NCBI GenBank assembly: GCA_030019255.1
Contig: JASEFK010000001.1
Coordinates: 89,012-153,011, forward strand
DNA from: Actinomycetota bacterium
GTDB taxonomy: Bacteria; Actinomycetota; Geothermincolia; Geothermincolales; RBG-13-55-18
Direction of reading: 5' to 3'
DNA length: 64,000 bases
Shown one piece after another: positions 9,002 through 17,448 of the stretch. A program made the translations under genes and the position numbers. The notes beneath the pieces were generated by a model that was not told where the DNA came from, made no database searches, and saw nothing but the letters and a program-made list of their open reading frames with translations. Numbering within the stretch: the first letter of the stretch is position 1; every line of letters begins with the position of its first letter.

Positions 9002-10282
9002 AAGATAATTTTGGGAGACTCGAGGTGCATGAAAGAGGTTGAAAGCGAATCCGTTCACCTGGTGGTCACCTCCCCACCGTATTGGCAGTTGAAGGATTAC
9101 GGAAACAAGCGGCAGATAGGGTACAACGATACTTATGAGGATTACATCAATAACCTTAACCTGGTGTGGTAGGAATGTCACCGTGTACTGCATAAGGGAT
9201 GCCGTTTATGCGTAAACATAGGGGATCAGTTCGCCCGCTCCGTTTATTACGGGAGATATAAGGTCATTCCGATTCGCACCGAAATCATCAAATTTTGTGA
9301 GACCATAGGCTTCGATTACATGGGTTCCATTATATGGCAGAAAGCTACCACCTGTAATACCACGGGAGGGGCTACGGTTATGGGTTCTTTCCCTTACCCA
9401 AGGAATGGAATGGTGAAACTGGATTACGAGTTCATACTGTTATTTAAGAAGTACGGGAAAGCCCCACCGGTGAGCAAGGAGAGAAAGGAGGCCTCCAGGC
9501 TGACCCTCGAGGAATGGAACCGTTATTTCTTCGGGCATTGGAACTTCCCCGGGGAGAAACAGAATGACCACCTGGCCATGTTCCCGGAGGAACTTCCGAG
9601 ACGCCTGATAAAGATGTTCAGCTTCGTGGGCGACACGGTGCTGGATCCCTTTCTGGGAAGTGGAACCACTACCCTGGCGGCCATGCGGCTGGACAGAAAT
9701 TCCATAGGCTATGAAATAAACGAAGAATACCTGGAAATCATCAAGGATAAGCTGGGAATGGAGCAGAATACCCACTTTGAAGAACAAGAGTTCCAAATCC
9801 TGAGGCAAAAAGGGATAGAGGAAGATTTCAAGAGGAAAATTCTTGAACTTCCCTACGTGTTCCAGGACCCGGTGAGGATAGATAGAAAGATGGACCCGAA
9901 AAAGTTGAGTTTCGGGTCCAAGGTCGATGGCCTGGAAAGCAAGCGCGATTCTTTCTTCAAGGTGGCCAAGATACTGACTCCAGAGGAAATGGTCCTGGAC
10001 AGCGGGGCAAGGATCCGGCTTATCGGCGTGAAAGAAATTCCTGGCAGGAGGGAAAAAGCCATCCGGTTTCTCGAGGAAAAGTTGCAGGGCCAACAGGTGT
10101 TCGTGAGATACGATGAACGGAAGTTCGATGCGCGCGGTAATCTTCTGGTCTATCTTTACCTGAAGAACAGGACTTTCATCAACATGCGGCTGATAAAGGA
10201 GGGATTTGCGAGCGCGGACCATACATCCCATTACTCGATGCGCGAAAGGTTTATCGACCTTGAAAGGGGAAGAAGTGCCTAA
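9002..10282 (+). pseudogene. type II DNA methyltransferase (N4/N6 amino type) with in-frame amber codon and SNase-like C-terminal domain
   Basis: Homology to beta-class amino-methyltransferases begins near 9002 (KIILGDSRCMKE), with catalytic motif IV TSPPYW at 9068-9085 and, much later, the AdoMet-binding motif DPFLGSGTT (about 9646-9672); motif IV before motif I defines the class. The frame is broken by TAG at 9170-9172, between ...NNLNLVW and ECHRVLHKGC, inside otherwise continuous homology. The codon is one base away from a Gln, Glu or Lys codon. The longest intact piece starts at ATG 9320. After the methylase core, about the last 110 residues resemble a staphylococcal-nuclease-like OB fold (GARIRLIGVK ... 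ARGNLLVYLYLKNRTFINMRLIKEGFA). Of the SNase active-site Arg/Glu/Arg only the first Arg appears kept. No ATG starts the 5' part; TTG 9011 is the only usual alternative. Probably inactive unless amber is suppressed. Confidence 0.8.
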
Positions 10283-10480
10283 GGAATGGATACTCTACCA
10301 GGCCAACATGCGCTGGGGATTCACGAATGGGACCGCCGGTATAATGTGGATTTCTTCATAAGGGTGGGCGAAAAGTTCATTGGTATTCAGGTAAAGCCTG
10401 CAGGGTACCCGTATTTGCCACAAAGGCAGAGAGCCACCTCTTCATCCCGGCTGAATCCAAAGGAACCCGGAAAGAGGTAG
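10275..10480 (+). pseudogene. frameshifted type II restriction endonuclease remnant (PD-(D/E)xK type, MjaI-like)
   Basis: A GTG at 10275, eight bases inside the methyltransferase end and preceded by AGGGGA, opens a frame reading PKEWILYQANMRWGFTNGTA then GIMW. At 10349 the sensible reading shifts by one base to DFFIRVGEKFIGIQVKPAGY, consistent with loss of one G from a GGG run. The D...(Q)xK arrangement and the WGFTNGT / MWDFFI pattern resemble the MjaI group of restriction enzymes; this is recognition from memory. After QVKPAGY the frame runs into unrelated sequence and stops at 10480, so the C-terminal half is lost. Overlap with the methyltransferase is typical of a restriction-modification pair. 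Confidence 0.6.
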
Positions 10481-10485
10481 ACGAC

Positions 10486-10505
10486 CCCTCTAGCGGAGGG
10501 TTTTT
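10486..10505 (+). terminator. short intrinsic terminator after the restriction-modification remnant
   Basis: Stem CCCTC (10486-10490) and GAGGG (10496-10500) with loop TAGCG, followed directly by five T. The stem is only five pairs, so it is weak. It separates the remnant from the ffh operon. Confidence 0.55.
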
Positions 10506-10532
10506 GACATGCGCAGGGGTTTCCGGTAGTTT
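10504..10532 (+). promoter_or_regulatory. candidate promoter of the ffh operon
   Basis: TTGACA at 10504-10509, a 17-base spacer and TAGTTT at 10527-10532. The -35 box is perfect and the -10 box weak. It overlaps the T-run of the terminator just upstream and lies about 100 bases before the ffh start. Confidence 0.45.
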
Positions 10533-10638
10533 AAACTGTTTGGTGGAGGTAAGGACCCTCCCGCGGCTCCCTTTTCCGGGGAAGGAATGGGAGGAAGGCG
10601 CGGGGCCGCGTTGATGCCACCGGACGACGGAGAAAGAG

Positions 10639-11967
10639 ATGTTCGACGCCCTCAGCGACCGGCTGCAGGATATCTTCCGCCGCCTGCGCGGGCACGGCAA
10701 GCTGTCCGAGAAGCAGGTGGAGGAGGTCATGCGGGAGATCCGCCTGGCCCTCCTCGAGGCGGACGTGAACTTCAAGGTGGTCAAGGATTTCATATCCCGG
10801 GTGCGCGAGAGGGCGGTGGGCCAGGAGGTGCTGCGCTCCCTCACCCCCGCCCAGCAGGTGATAAAGATCGTCAACGAGGAGCTGACCGAGCTCCTGGGGA
10901 GCACCAACGAGCGCATCAACTTCGCTGGGCGGCCCCCCTCGCTGATCATGCTGGTGGGCCTGCAGGGCTCCGGCAAGACCACAGCCACCGCCAAGCTGGC
11001 TCACCACCTGCGAAACCAGGGGCGACACCCCCTGATGATCGCCGCCGACATCTACCGCCCCGCGGCCATAGACCAGCTGGAGAAGCTGGGGGAGCAGACG
11101 GGCATCCAGGTGTACTCCGAGCGAGGGGCGAAACCCGTGGAGATAATTGCCGCCGGCATACGCAAGGCGGAGAAGGAGGCGCTAGACACGGTGATCATCG
11201 ACACCGCCGGCCGCTTGCACATAGACCAGGAGATGATGCGGGAGCTGGTGGAGATCCGGAAGAAGTTCAACCCCCACGAGACCCTCCTGGTGGTGGACGC
11301 CATGACCGGGCAGGACGCGGTGAACGTGGCCCAGGCCTTCGCCTCGGAGGTGGGCTTCGACGGGGTGATCCTGACCAAGCTGGACGGCGACGCGCGGGGA
11401 GGCGCCGCCCTCTCCATCAAGTCGGTCACCGGCAAGCCCATCAAGTTCGCCAGCGTGGGGGAGAAAATCGGGGACCTGGAGCCCTTCCATCCGGATCGCA
11501 TGGCCTCGCGTATCCTGGGCATGGGGGACATGCTCACCCTCATCGAGAAGGCCCAGGCCACCTACGATGAGGAGCGGGCCCGGGAGCTGGAGAAGAAGCT
11601 GCGCAAGCAGCAGTTCACCCTGGAGGACTTCCTGGAGCAGATGCAGCAGTTGAAGAAGATGGGTCCCCTGGACCAGATCCTGGGCATGATCCCGGGAATC
11701 TCCTCATCCAAGCTGCGCTCGCTCCAGGTGGACGAGAGGCAGATCAAGAAGGTGGAGGCCATCATCCAGTCCATGACCCCGGAGGAAAGGAGGAAGCCCC
11801 AGATCATCGGAGCCAGCCGCAAACAGCGCATCGCCCGGGGGAGCGGCACCAGCACCCAGGACGTCAACCGGCTCCTGCAGCAGTTCCAGCAGATGCAGAA
11901 GCTGATAAAGCAGTTCGGGAAGATGTCCCCGCGCCGGCTGGGGCAGATGTTCCCGTTCCAGTCCTAG
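10639..11967 (+). CDS. ffh: signal recognition particle protein Ffh
   Basis: SRP54-type GTPase that binds signal sequences and SRP RNA and delivers ribosomes to FtsY. It has the usual length, 442 residues. The N domain is followed by G1 GLQGSGKTT near residues 107-115, [18 protein letters not shown] and [10 protein letters not shown]. The C-terminal M domain is rich in Met and Gln ([31 protein letters not shown]). The start ATG follows a GACGGAGAAAGAG region. It heads a run with rpsP, a KH protein, rimM and trmD, all on the same strand. The usual small upstream gene ylxM is not seen. Confidence 0.98.
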   Translation: MFDALSDRLQDIFRRLRGHGKLSEKQVEEVMREIRLALLEADVNFKVVKDFISRVRERAVGQEVLRSLTPAQQVIKIVNEELTELLGSTNERINFAGRPPSLIMLVGLQGSGKTTATAKLAHHLRNQGRHPLMIAADIYRPAAIDQLEKLGEQTGIQVYSERGAKPVEIIAAGIRKAEKEALDTVIIDTAGRLHIDQEMMRELVEIRKKFNPHETLLVVDAMTGQDAVNVAQAFASEVGFDGVILTKLDGDARGGAALSIKSVTGKPIKFASVGEKIGDLEPFHPDRMASRILGMGDMLTLIEKAQATYDEERARELEKKLRKQQFTLEDFLEQMQQLKKMGPLDQILGMIPGISSSKLRSLQVDERQIKKVEAIIQSMTPEERRKPQIIGASRKQRIARGSGTSTQDVNRLLQQFQQMQKLIKQFGKMSPRRLGQMFPFQS

Positions 11968-12016
11968 CGGATCCGCGAGCGAAGCGGGAAGGATTCAGGA
12001 AAGGAGTGCATGTTCG

Positions 12017-12289
12017 TTGGTCAGGATCAGATTGCGGCGCATGGGAGGAAAGAAGAAGCCCTATTACCGGGTGGTGGCGGCCGACGCCCGCAGCCCCCGC
12101 GATGGCAGGTTCATCGAGACCCTGGGGCGCTACGACCCCCGGCAGGAACCCTCCCTCATAGAGTTGGACGAGGAGAAGGTCCTGGACTGGCTGCGCAAGG
12201 GCGCCCAGCCCACCGACCAGGTGCGCAAGCTCATGGAGATCAAGGGCATTTGGCAGAAGTTCCAGGAGGAAAAAAGTGGCAGGCGATGA
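12017..12289 (+). CDS. rpsP: 30S ribosomal protein S16
   Basis: Small-subunit protein bS16, 90 residues, needed for 30S assembly. The sequence [19 protein letters not shown] followed by [19 protein letters not shown] is a textbook S16 N-terminus. The start is TTG at 12017: this places Val-Arg-Ile-Arg right after the initiator Met and follows AAGGAG at 12001-12006. It lies 49 bases after ffh and its end overlaps the next gene, in the conserved ffh-rpsP-KH-rimM-trmD order. Confidence 0.97.
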   Translation: MVRIRLRRMGGKKKPYYRVVAADARSPRDGRFIETLGRYDPRQEPSLIELDEEKVLDWLRKGAQPTDQVRKLMEIKGIWQKFQEEKSGRR

Positions 12290-12542
12290 CGGGAAGGGCC
12301 GGGGGTCGGCGATGAAGGAACTCCTCGAATACCTGGCTAAGGCTCTGGTGGATAACCCGGACCGCGTTGAGGTCACCTCCGTAGAAGGGGAGAGATCGGT
12401 GATCCTGCAGCTGCGGGTGGATCCCTCCGACCTGGGCAAGGTGATCGGCAAGAACGGCAGGATAGCCCAGGCCATGCGCACCCTGATAAAGGCCTCCGCC
12501 ACCAAGGAGGGTCGCAACGCCATCGTAGAGATCATCGACTGA
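12276..12542 (+). CDS. khpA: KhpA-type KH-domain RNA-binding protein
   Basis: Small protein of 88 residues made of a single KH domain with the GxxG loop VIGKNGR. Members (YlqC/KhpA) bind RNA, often with KhpB, and influence cell shape and translation in Gram-positives. The GTG at 12276 is chosen because AGGAGG ends six bases upstream; an ATG at 12312 has a poorer site. The gene overlaps rpsP by 14 bases, indicating translational coupling, and ends seven bases before rimM. Confidence 0.92.
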   Translation: MAGDDGKGRGSAMKELLEYLAKALVDNPDRVEVTSVEGERSVILQLRVDPSDLGKVIGKNGRIAQAMRTLIKASATKEGRNAIVEIID

Positions 12543-12548
12543 GGACCC

Positions 12549-13067
12549 ATGCCGTCCGGTTCCCGCAAGCCGTCCAGGGTGATAGCCGGCCGGGTCATCA
12601 AGCCCTACGGGATACTGGGCTGGGTGAGAGTGGAGGTCCTGTCCGCCAACCCCAGGCGTTTCCTCCCGGGCAACATCTTCCTGGTGGAAGGAAGGGAGGA
12701 GGCCCTGGTCCTGGAAGCTTCCCGCCAGGCGCACGGGTCCCTGCTGGTCAAGTTCGAGGGGGTGGACGACCGCTCAAGGGCGGGGGAACTGGCGGGCGAG
12801 TACCTGATGATCACCCCGGAGCAGATGGGTGAGCCGCCCCCGGGTTCCTACTGGGAACATGACCTCCTTTACCTGCGGGTGTACGACGTGGAGGGCGGCT
12901 TCCTGGGGGAGGTGGTGGAGGTCCTGGAGACGGGGGCCAATGACGTCCTGGTGGTCCGGGACGAGGCCGGGGAGGAGCGCCTCATCCCCCTCCTGAAGGA
13001 GGTGGTGGTGGAGATAGACCTCCCCGGGGAGAGGATGGTCATCCGGCCCCTCCCCGGACTGTTCTGA
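12549..13067 (+). CDS. rimM: 16S rRNA processing protein RimM
   Basis: Ribosome maturation factor of 172 residues that binds S19 and the 3' domain of 16S rRNA during 30S assembly. The N-terminal beta-barrel begins IAGRVIKPYGILGWVRVEVL and the C-terminal PRC-like barrel contains YWEHDLLYLRVYD and the end IPLLKEVVVEIDLP, all characteristic. It begins seven bases after the KH gene and precedes trmD, the usual partner. Confidence 0.95.
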   Translation: MPSGSRKPSRVIAGRVIKPYGILGWVRVEVLSANPRRFLPGNIFLVEGREEALVLEASRQAHGSLLVKFEGVDDRSRAGELAGEYLMITPEQMGEPPPGSYWEHDLLYLRVYDVEGGFLGEVVEVLETGANDVLVVRDEAGEERLIPLLKEVVVEIDLPGERMVIRPLPGLF

Positions 13068-13385
13068 TCAACGGGCCCTCCTGTTTCCCCGGGTATACCG
13101 GTTTCCGGAAAACCCGAAATAGGGTGCCGCGGGAGGTTCCCCCGGGGCGGAGAAGCGCGATGAGGGTCGCTTCCTGAGCGGACAAATAAGGGGTGAACTT
13201 TTACCGCGCGGGGGAGCGTGGAGGGCATGGTGCTCCCGGATGGGCTGGAGGGGGGATCCACGCGCGGGGGAAGCGGAGGTGTGGTCGGCGCCTCATTCAG
13301 GGTTGTTGGAGATACTCCCTGCGCGGGAAGGAAGTCGGATGGGGCGCTCCAAGGTGAACGTTCCACCACGACAGGGAGGTACCGG
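13068..13385. other. gap between rimM and trmD
   Basis: About 318 bases. The trmD frame stays open upstream to about 13218, but the translation there is Gly/Ser-rich, lacks homology and has no ribosome-binding site, so it is treated as non-coding. No promoter or terminator is clear. A gap of this size between rimM and trmD is unusual since the two are often nearly abutting. Confidence 0.4.
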
Positions 13386-14114
13386 TTGCGCATAGACGTG
13401 TACACCATTTTCCCCCGTATCTTCGAGTCCCCCCTCGAGGAGGGACTGCTGGGGAAGGCCATCCGTAGGGGGCTGGTGGAGGTCAGGGTCCACGATATAC
13501 GGGAATACGCTCCCGGCAAGCACCGCCAGGTGGACGATGCCCCCTTCGGCGGGGGACCGGGGATGGTCATGAAGCCGGAGCCCGTGTTCGAGGCAGTGAC
13601 CCGCACCCTCGGGTACCGGCTGGACGAGCTGGATCGCCTGAAAAGGGAGGTCTCGGTCATCCTGCTCACCCCCCGGGGGGAGAGGCTGACCCAGGCAAGG
13701 GTGGCGGAGCTCGCCTCCCGGTCCCACCTGGCTCTCATCTGCGGGCGTTACGAGGGCGTGGACGAGAGGGTCCTCGAGCACCTGTGCACGGAAGCCATCT
13801 CCATCGGGGATTACGTGCTCTCCGGCGGGGAGTTCGCCGCCCTGGTGATCATCGAGGCCGTGACCCGGCTGATACCCGGGGTGGTGGGCAACCTGGAGTC
13901 CTTGCGCGAGGAATCCTTCAGCGGCGGGCTGCTCGAGTACCCCCAGTACACTAGGCCGGCCGAATACCTGGGATGGAAGGTACCGGAGGTCCTGCTCTCC
14001 GGAAACCACGGGGAGGTGGAGAGATGGCGCCGCCGCATGGCCCTGGAGTGGACCCGCCGCATGAGGCCGGAATTCCTGAAGGAGGGGGAAGAAGGGGAAG
14101 GGAAAGGGGAATAA
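13386..14114 (+). CDS. trmD: tRNA (guanine-N1-)-methyltransferase TrmD
   Basis: SPOUT methyltransferase that makes m1G37 next to the anticodon, preventing frameshifts. Start TTG 13386 gives RIDVYTIFPRIFESPLEEG, the standard N-terminus, and follows AGGGAGG at 13374-13380; the product has 242 residues. Family motifs are GGGPGMVMKPEP, LLTPRGERLTQ, CGRYEGVDERV and SIGDYVLSGGEFAA, which form the knotted AdoMet site. The C-terminus ends in an acidic/Gly tail. It is next to rimM and rplS in the conserved order. Confidence 0.97.
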   Translation: MRIDVYTIFPRIFESPLEEGLLGKAIRRGLVEVRVHDIREYAPGKHRQVDDAPFGGGPGMVMKPEPVFEAVTRTLGYRLDELDRLKREVSVILLTPRGERLTQARVAELASRSHLALICGRYEGVDERVLEHLCTEAISIGDYVLSGGEFAALVIIEAVTRLIPGVVGNLESLREESFSGGLLEYPQYTRPAEYLGWKVPEVLLSGNHGEVERWRRRMALEWTRRMRPEFLKEGEEGEGKGE

Positions 14115-14335
14115 CTTCAAGGCAAGGCGCCCATCAGTTACGCCACGGCCGCTCGACCTTCAGTGCCGTAAAATGGCGTAGAGTTCTTACCGGCGTTTCC
14201 CCTCGACGGGGAAGGACCGAAAGGCATAGGAAAATACACTACCATACGCTAAAATAGCGGGGATCGCGCGCCGGTGCTTCTCCTTGCCGGGGGAAGGGCC
14301 GATGGTTTGTAATATAACGGAAAGGAGGACAAGGG

Positions 14336-14683
14336 ATGCAGAAGACGGACGTCGTGGAGAGCGAATACCTTCGGGACGACATACCGGATTTCCGTCCCGG
14401 AGATACGGTAAGGGTCCACGTTAGGGTGGTGGAAGGAAACCGGGAGCGCATCCAGGTCTTCCAGGGCGTGGTCATCGCCCGTAAGGGAGGCGGCACCCGG
14501 GAGACCTTCACCGTGCGCAAGGTCTCCTTCGGAGTGGGGGTCGAACGCACCTTCCCCCTGCACTCGCCTATTATCGCCAAGATCGAGGTGGTTTCCCAGG
14601 GCAAGGTACGGCGGGCCAAGCTCTATTACCTCCGGGACCGGGTTGGGAAAAAGGCCAGGATAAAGGAAAAGCGCCGTACTTGA
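14336..14683 (+). CDS. rplS: 50S ribosomal protein L19
   Basis: Large-subunit protein bL19, 115 residues, at the 30S-50S interface. Motifs [32 protein letters not shown] and [16 protein letters not shown] are diagnostic. The ATG at 14336 has a strong GGAAAGGAGG ribosome-binding site. A 221-base gap separates it from trmD; TAAAAT at 14250-14255 is a possible -10 box there but no -35 box is evident. Confidence 0.97.
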   Translation: MQKTDVVESEYLRDDIPDFRPGDTVRVHVRVVEGNRERIQVFQGVVIARKGGGTRETFTVRKVSFGVGVERTFPLHSPIIAKIEVVSQGKVRRAKLYYLRDRVGKKARIKEKRRT

Positions 14684-14701
14684 AAGGCCGAGGTCGTCAG
14701 C

Positions 14702-15415
14702 ATGCCAGGTCACCTGCCCCAGACATTCACGGGTGAGGAAGAGGAGGAGACACGTGGAGGGCGCCCCGGGGCGCCGGGGGAGGTGACCACCAAGACGAGG
14801 GAAGGGAAGGGCGGGAGGGGTCCCCAGTGGCTGGGGGCCTTCCTGGAGGTGGCGGTGCTCTTCATAACCGCCCTGGTTCTTGCCATCTTCCTCCAGGCCT
14901 TTATTATCAAGCCCTACATGATCCCCTCTCCCTCCATGGAACCGACCCTCATGGAGGGGGACCGGGTTATGGTGGACCGCCTGACCTACCATTTCCGCAA
15001 ACCCCGCCGGGGGGAGATTATCGTATTCCGTTTCAACCCCAATGACCCCGGTAACCGCACCCAGGGCGCCAACCCCCTATCCCGGTCCCTGGACCTTCTG
15101 GCCGAGGTGCTCAACGTGACCCACCAGGAAGCTGTCCCCTTCATCAAGAGGGTGGTGGGCGTGGAGGGTGACGTCGTGGAGCTACGGGACGGGCAGCTCT
15201 ACGTCAACGGCGCTCCCTACCCCGCGGACTACGATTTCATCTCCGACGGCAGCGACTGGGGGCCCACGGAGGTTCCGGAGGGCACGGTCATGGTCATGGG
15301 TGACAACCGGCCCAACTCCAATGACAGCCGGCGTTGGGGGTTCGTGCCCCTGGGTTCCATCGTGGGTAGGGCGATTTTTATTTGGTGGCCGCCGGGCCGC
15401 TGGTCCGGCCTTTAG
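14702..15415 (+). CDS. lepB: signal peptidase I
   Basis: Membrane serine protease that removes signal peptides from exported proteins; 237 residues. A charged cytosolic N-terminus of about 40 residues is followed by one membrane segment (about 44-68). Next come the catalytic region IPSPSMEPTL with Ser78, the Lys of IKRVVG (K149), and the GDNRPNSNDSRRWG box. This Ser/Lys dyad and the single-pass layout match Gram-positive enzymes. It lies 18 bases after rplS, the actinobacterial order rplS-lepB-rnhB. Confidence 0.95.
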   Translation: MPGHLPQTFTGEEEEETRGGRPGAPGEVTTKTREGKGGRGPQWLGAFLEVAVLFITALVLAIFLQAFIIKPYMIPSPSMEPTLMEGDRVMVDRLTYHFRKPRRGEIIVFRFNPNDPGNRTQGANPLSRSLDLLAEVLNVTHQEAVPFIKRVVGVEGDVVELRDGQLYVNGAPYPADYDFISDGSDWGPTEVPEGTVMVMGDNRPNSNDSRRWGFVPLGSIVGRAIFIWWPPGRWSGL

Positions 15416-15428
15416 ACGGGAAGTAGCC

Positions 15429-16058
15429 GTGAAAAGCCCCTTCCTGGCTGCGGAGAAATGGGCTTGCCGCATGGGATTCCGTAGGGTGGCCGGAGTTGAC
15501 GAGGCGGGACGGGGTGCCCTGGCCGGTCCCCTGGTGGCGGCAGCGGTCATCCTCCCGAGCCGGGAAGACCTCGGACTGCTAGAGGGGCTCGCCGATTCCA
15601 AGGTCCTGACCCCCGTCCACAGGAGAAAGCTCTTCCCCCGCATCATCGAGGTCGCCGAGGCCTGGTCCTTTTCCTGCGTCCCCCCCTGGGAGATAGACGC
15701 CCACGGCCTCCAGGAGGCCAACCTGGCGGCCATGCGGGAGGCGGTATTGGCCTTGCGTCCCCCGCCCGACCTGGTACTGGTGGATTATTATCGCGTCGTG
15801 AACCTGGGCCTTCCCCAGTGGTGCCTGGTTCACGGCGACAGCCGCTCAGCCAGCGTGGCCGCCGCCTCGGTGCTGGCCAAGGTCATAAGGGACAGCCTGA
15901 TGCTTACCTGGTGGACGCTGTACCCGGAATACGGCTTCGATTCCCACAAGGGTTACGGTACTCCGAGCCACCTGCGGCGCATCGCCGAAAGGGGGCCTGC
16001 GCCCTGCCACCGTTCCTCCTTCCGGGGAGTCCTGCAAATGAAAATGGATATGGAATAG
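15429..16058 (+). CDS. rnhB: ribonuclease HII
   Basis: Removes ribonucleotides and RNA-DNA hybrids; 209 residues. The catalytic acidic residues are in GVDEAGRGALAGP, LVLVDYY and AKVIRDSLM, and HKGYGT is also present. Start GTG 15429 is 13 bases after the lepB stop and follows GGAAG. The frame is open further upstream, but that part overlaps lepB and is not homologous. It continues the lepB-rnhB-yraN series. Confidence 0.95.
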   Translation: MKSPFLAAEKWACRMGFRRVAGVDEAGRGALAGPLVAAAVILPSREDLGLLEGLADSKVLTPVHRRKLFPRIIEVAEAWSFSCVPPWEIDAHGLQEANLAAMREAVLALRPPPDLVLVDYYRVVNLGLPQWCLVHGDSRSASVAAASVLAKVIRDSLMLTWWTLYPEYGFDSHKGYGTPSHLRRIAERGPAPCHRSSFRGVLQMKMDME

Positions 16059-16090
16059 GACTGTCCGCGCCGGTTCGTATAAAAAGGATC

Positions 16091-16462
16091 ATGGGAGAAG
16101 GAAACCTGGCCAAGGGAAGGGCGGGGGAGGAGGCGGCGGTCCGCTTCCTCAAGCGCCGGGGTTACCGTATCCTGGAACGCAATTTCCGCACCCCCTTCGG
16201 GGAGCTGGATATCGTGGCCCTGAAGGGGAGGGACCTGGCCTTCTGCGAGGTGAAGTCGAGGACGGGAGGTGACCTGGAGGAGGTGCTGTCCGCGGTGAAC
16301 GAGAAGAAGAGGGAACGGATGGCCAAGGCGGCGGCCTATTATCTCCTGCGGGAGGGGATAGAGGGCAGGCGCTGCCGTTTCGACGTCATTGCCTTGCTGA
16401 ACGGGCGTGATGGGTGGAAAATAATGCACGTCCGGGACGCCTTCGAGGTGGGAGACTGTTGA
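16091..16462 (+). CDS. yraN: YraN/UPF0102 family nuclease-fold protein
   Basis: Protein of 123 residues with the UPF0102 pattern: KGRAGEEAAVRFLKRRGYRI, then FGELDIVALKGRDLAFCEVKSR, which is a PD-(D/E)xK-like core (E...D...ExK). The family is widespread, structurally like Holliday-junction resolvases, and its function is unproven. It commonly follows rnhB and precedes comM, as here. The ATG at 16091 gives the usual N-terminus; the ribosome-binding site AAAAAGGATC is close to it. Confidence 0.9.
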   Translation: MGEGNLAKGRAGEEAAVRFLKRRGYRILERNFRTPFGELDIVALKGRDLAFCEVKSRTGGDLEEVLSAVNEKKRERMAKAAAYYLLREGIEGRRCRFDVIALLNGRDGWKIMHVRDAFEVGDC

Positions 16463-16675
16463 AAGTCCTCACGGGGGTCGCGGAGCGCTGCTTCTCTGAC
16501 GCGCGGGTTTGTCGCCCAAGGGGTTGGGAAACGGCGGGACCGGAAGGGATGGGATGGGGCAGAGGAAACGGGAGCGGGATAGAGAGGAGAAGTAGCCGAG
16601 CATGAAGACCCGTACCCGTCGCGAAGGACGCGAAAGAAATCAGCTTGCCCATCACCACGCGGAAAGGTGGGGAGC

Positions 16676-17248
16676 ATGAAGACCTGTCCCTGGTGCGGAA
16701 GGAACAACTTGGACAGCGACGAGTACTGCTTCAACTGCGAGAGGGACCTCAATGCCGTTCCTGAACCCGACGAGGAGCTGGAGCTGGAACGCGAGCTCCG
16801 CCGCATCCGGGTACGGAGGCCGCCCTCCCTGGTCAGGCTGATCGTCTCCTCCCTGGTGCGAAAGGTCGTCCTGGGCATCCTGGCCCTGGGGGCCTTTTTC
16901 ATCTTCGCCCTCCTGGCCATCTGGATCAGCTACGACAATTCCACGGTGGCCCTGGCGGCCTTGGCCTTTCTCTGCCTGGCCCTCCTGGCGGCCGTCTATT
17001 ACCCCGATGCCCGGCTTTCGAGGAAGGTGGGAACCAGGGGAGTGCTGGTGTCCCTGCTCTCCAACGCGATTCTTCTGGCCGCAGTCCTTCCGCCGGGGCT
17101 GTGGTTCCTCGAACGGCGCGGATACATCTCGGGGATGAAGGATTTCATGCTCCGCACCTGGTGGTTCCCGGTTGCCTTCCTCCTTCTGGGATGCCTGGTA
17201 GCCTGGCTCTCCGGGAGGAGGGCGTCCGCGGAGACGGCCTCCCCGTGA
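16676..17248 (+). CDS. zinc-ribbon membrane protein, function unknown
   Basis: Protein of 190 residues. The N-terminus CPWCGRNNLDSDEYCFNCE places Cys at 4, 7, 18 and 21, a classic zinc ribbon. A charged linker is followed by four likely membrane segments (about 60-84, 86-106, 117-140 and 160-180). I do not recognise a named family. The ATG at 16676 follows GGTGGGGAG; a GTG nine bases earlier is less well placed. It lies between yraN and comM, with a 200-base gap before the comM promoter, so it probably ends the ffh-yraN series. Confidence 0.8.
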   Translation: MKTCPWCGRNNLDSDEYCFNCERDLNAVPEPDEELELERELRRIRVRRPPSLVRLIVSSLVRKVVLGILALGAFFIFALLAIWISYDNSTVALAALAFLCLALLAAVYYPDARLSRKVGTRGVLVSLLSNAILLAAVLPPGLWFLERRGYISGMKDFMLRTWWFPVAFLLLGCLVAWLSGRRASAETASP

Positions 17249-17392
17249 AGAAGGAAACATCGGCCGCACGCCGGGATTTTACTGATCGCCACTGCGGACG
17301 CCACTGTAGGGTACCCCTTCCTTCCTCTGGATGTGAAAGATGGCTTTTCCCCGCCTGACGCACCTATATACGTGCGGTGCCCGAGCCAGTGA

Positions 17393-17420
17393 TTTACATG
17401 TCATATATAACTTATATAAT
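17393..17420 (+). promoter_or_regulatory. strong sigma-70-type promoter of comM
   Basis: TTTACA (17393-17398), 16-base spacer, perfect TATAAT (17415-17420), in a local AT-rich patch unlike its surroundings. The transcript would start near 17427 and meet the AAAGGAGGTGAT ribosome-binding site of comM within 10 bases or so. Confidence 0.75.
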
Positions 17421-17448
17421 ATGATTAACATATAAAGGAGGTGATGGG

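Noticed and set aside
9170-9172. Reading the amber codon as pyrrolysine or other recoding
   Set aside because: No other internal TAG was noticed in intact genes of the window, many real genes appear to stop normally, and the adjacent endonuclease is also broken, so decay is simpler. It remains testable.
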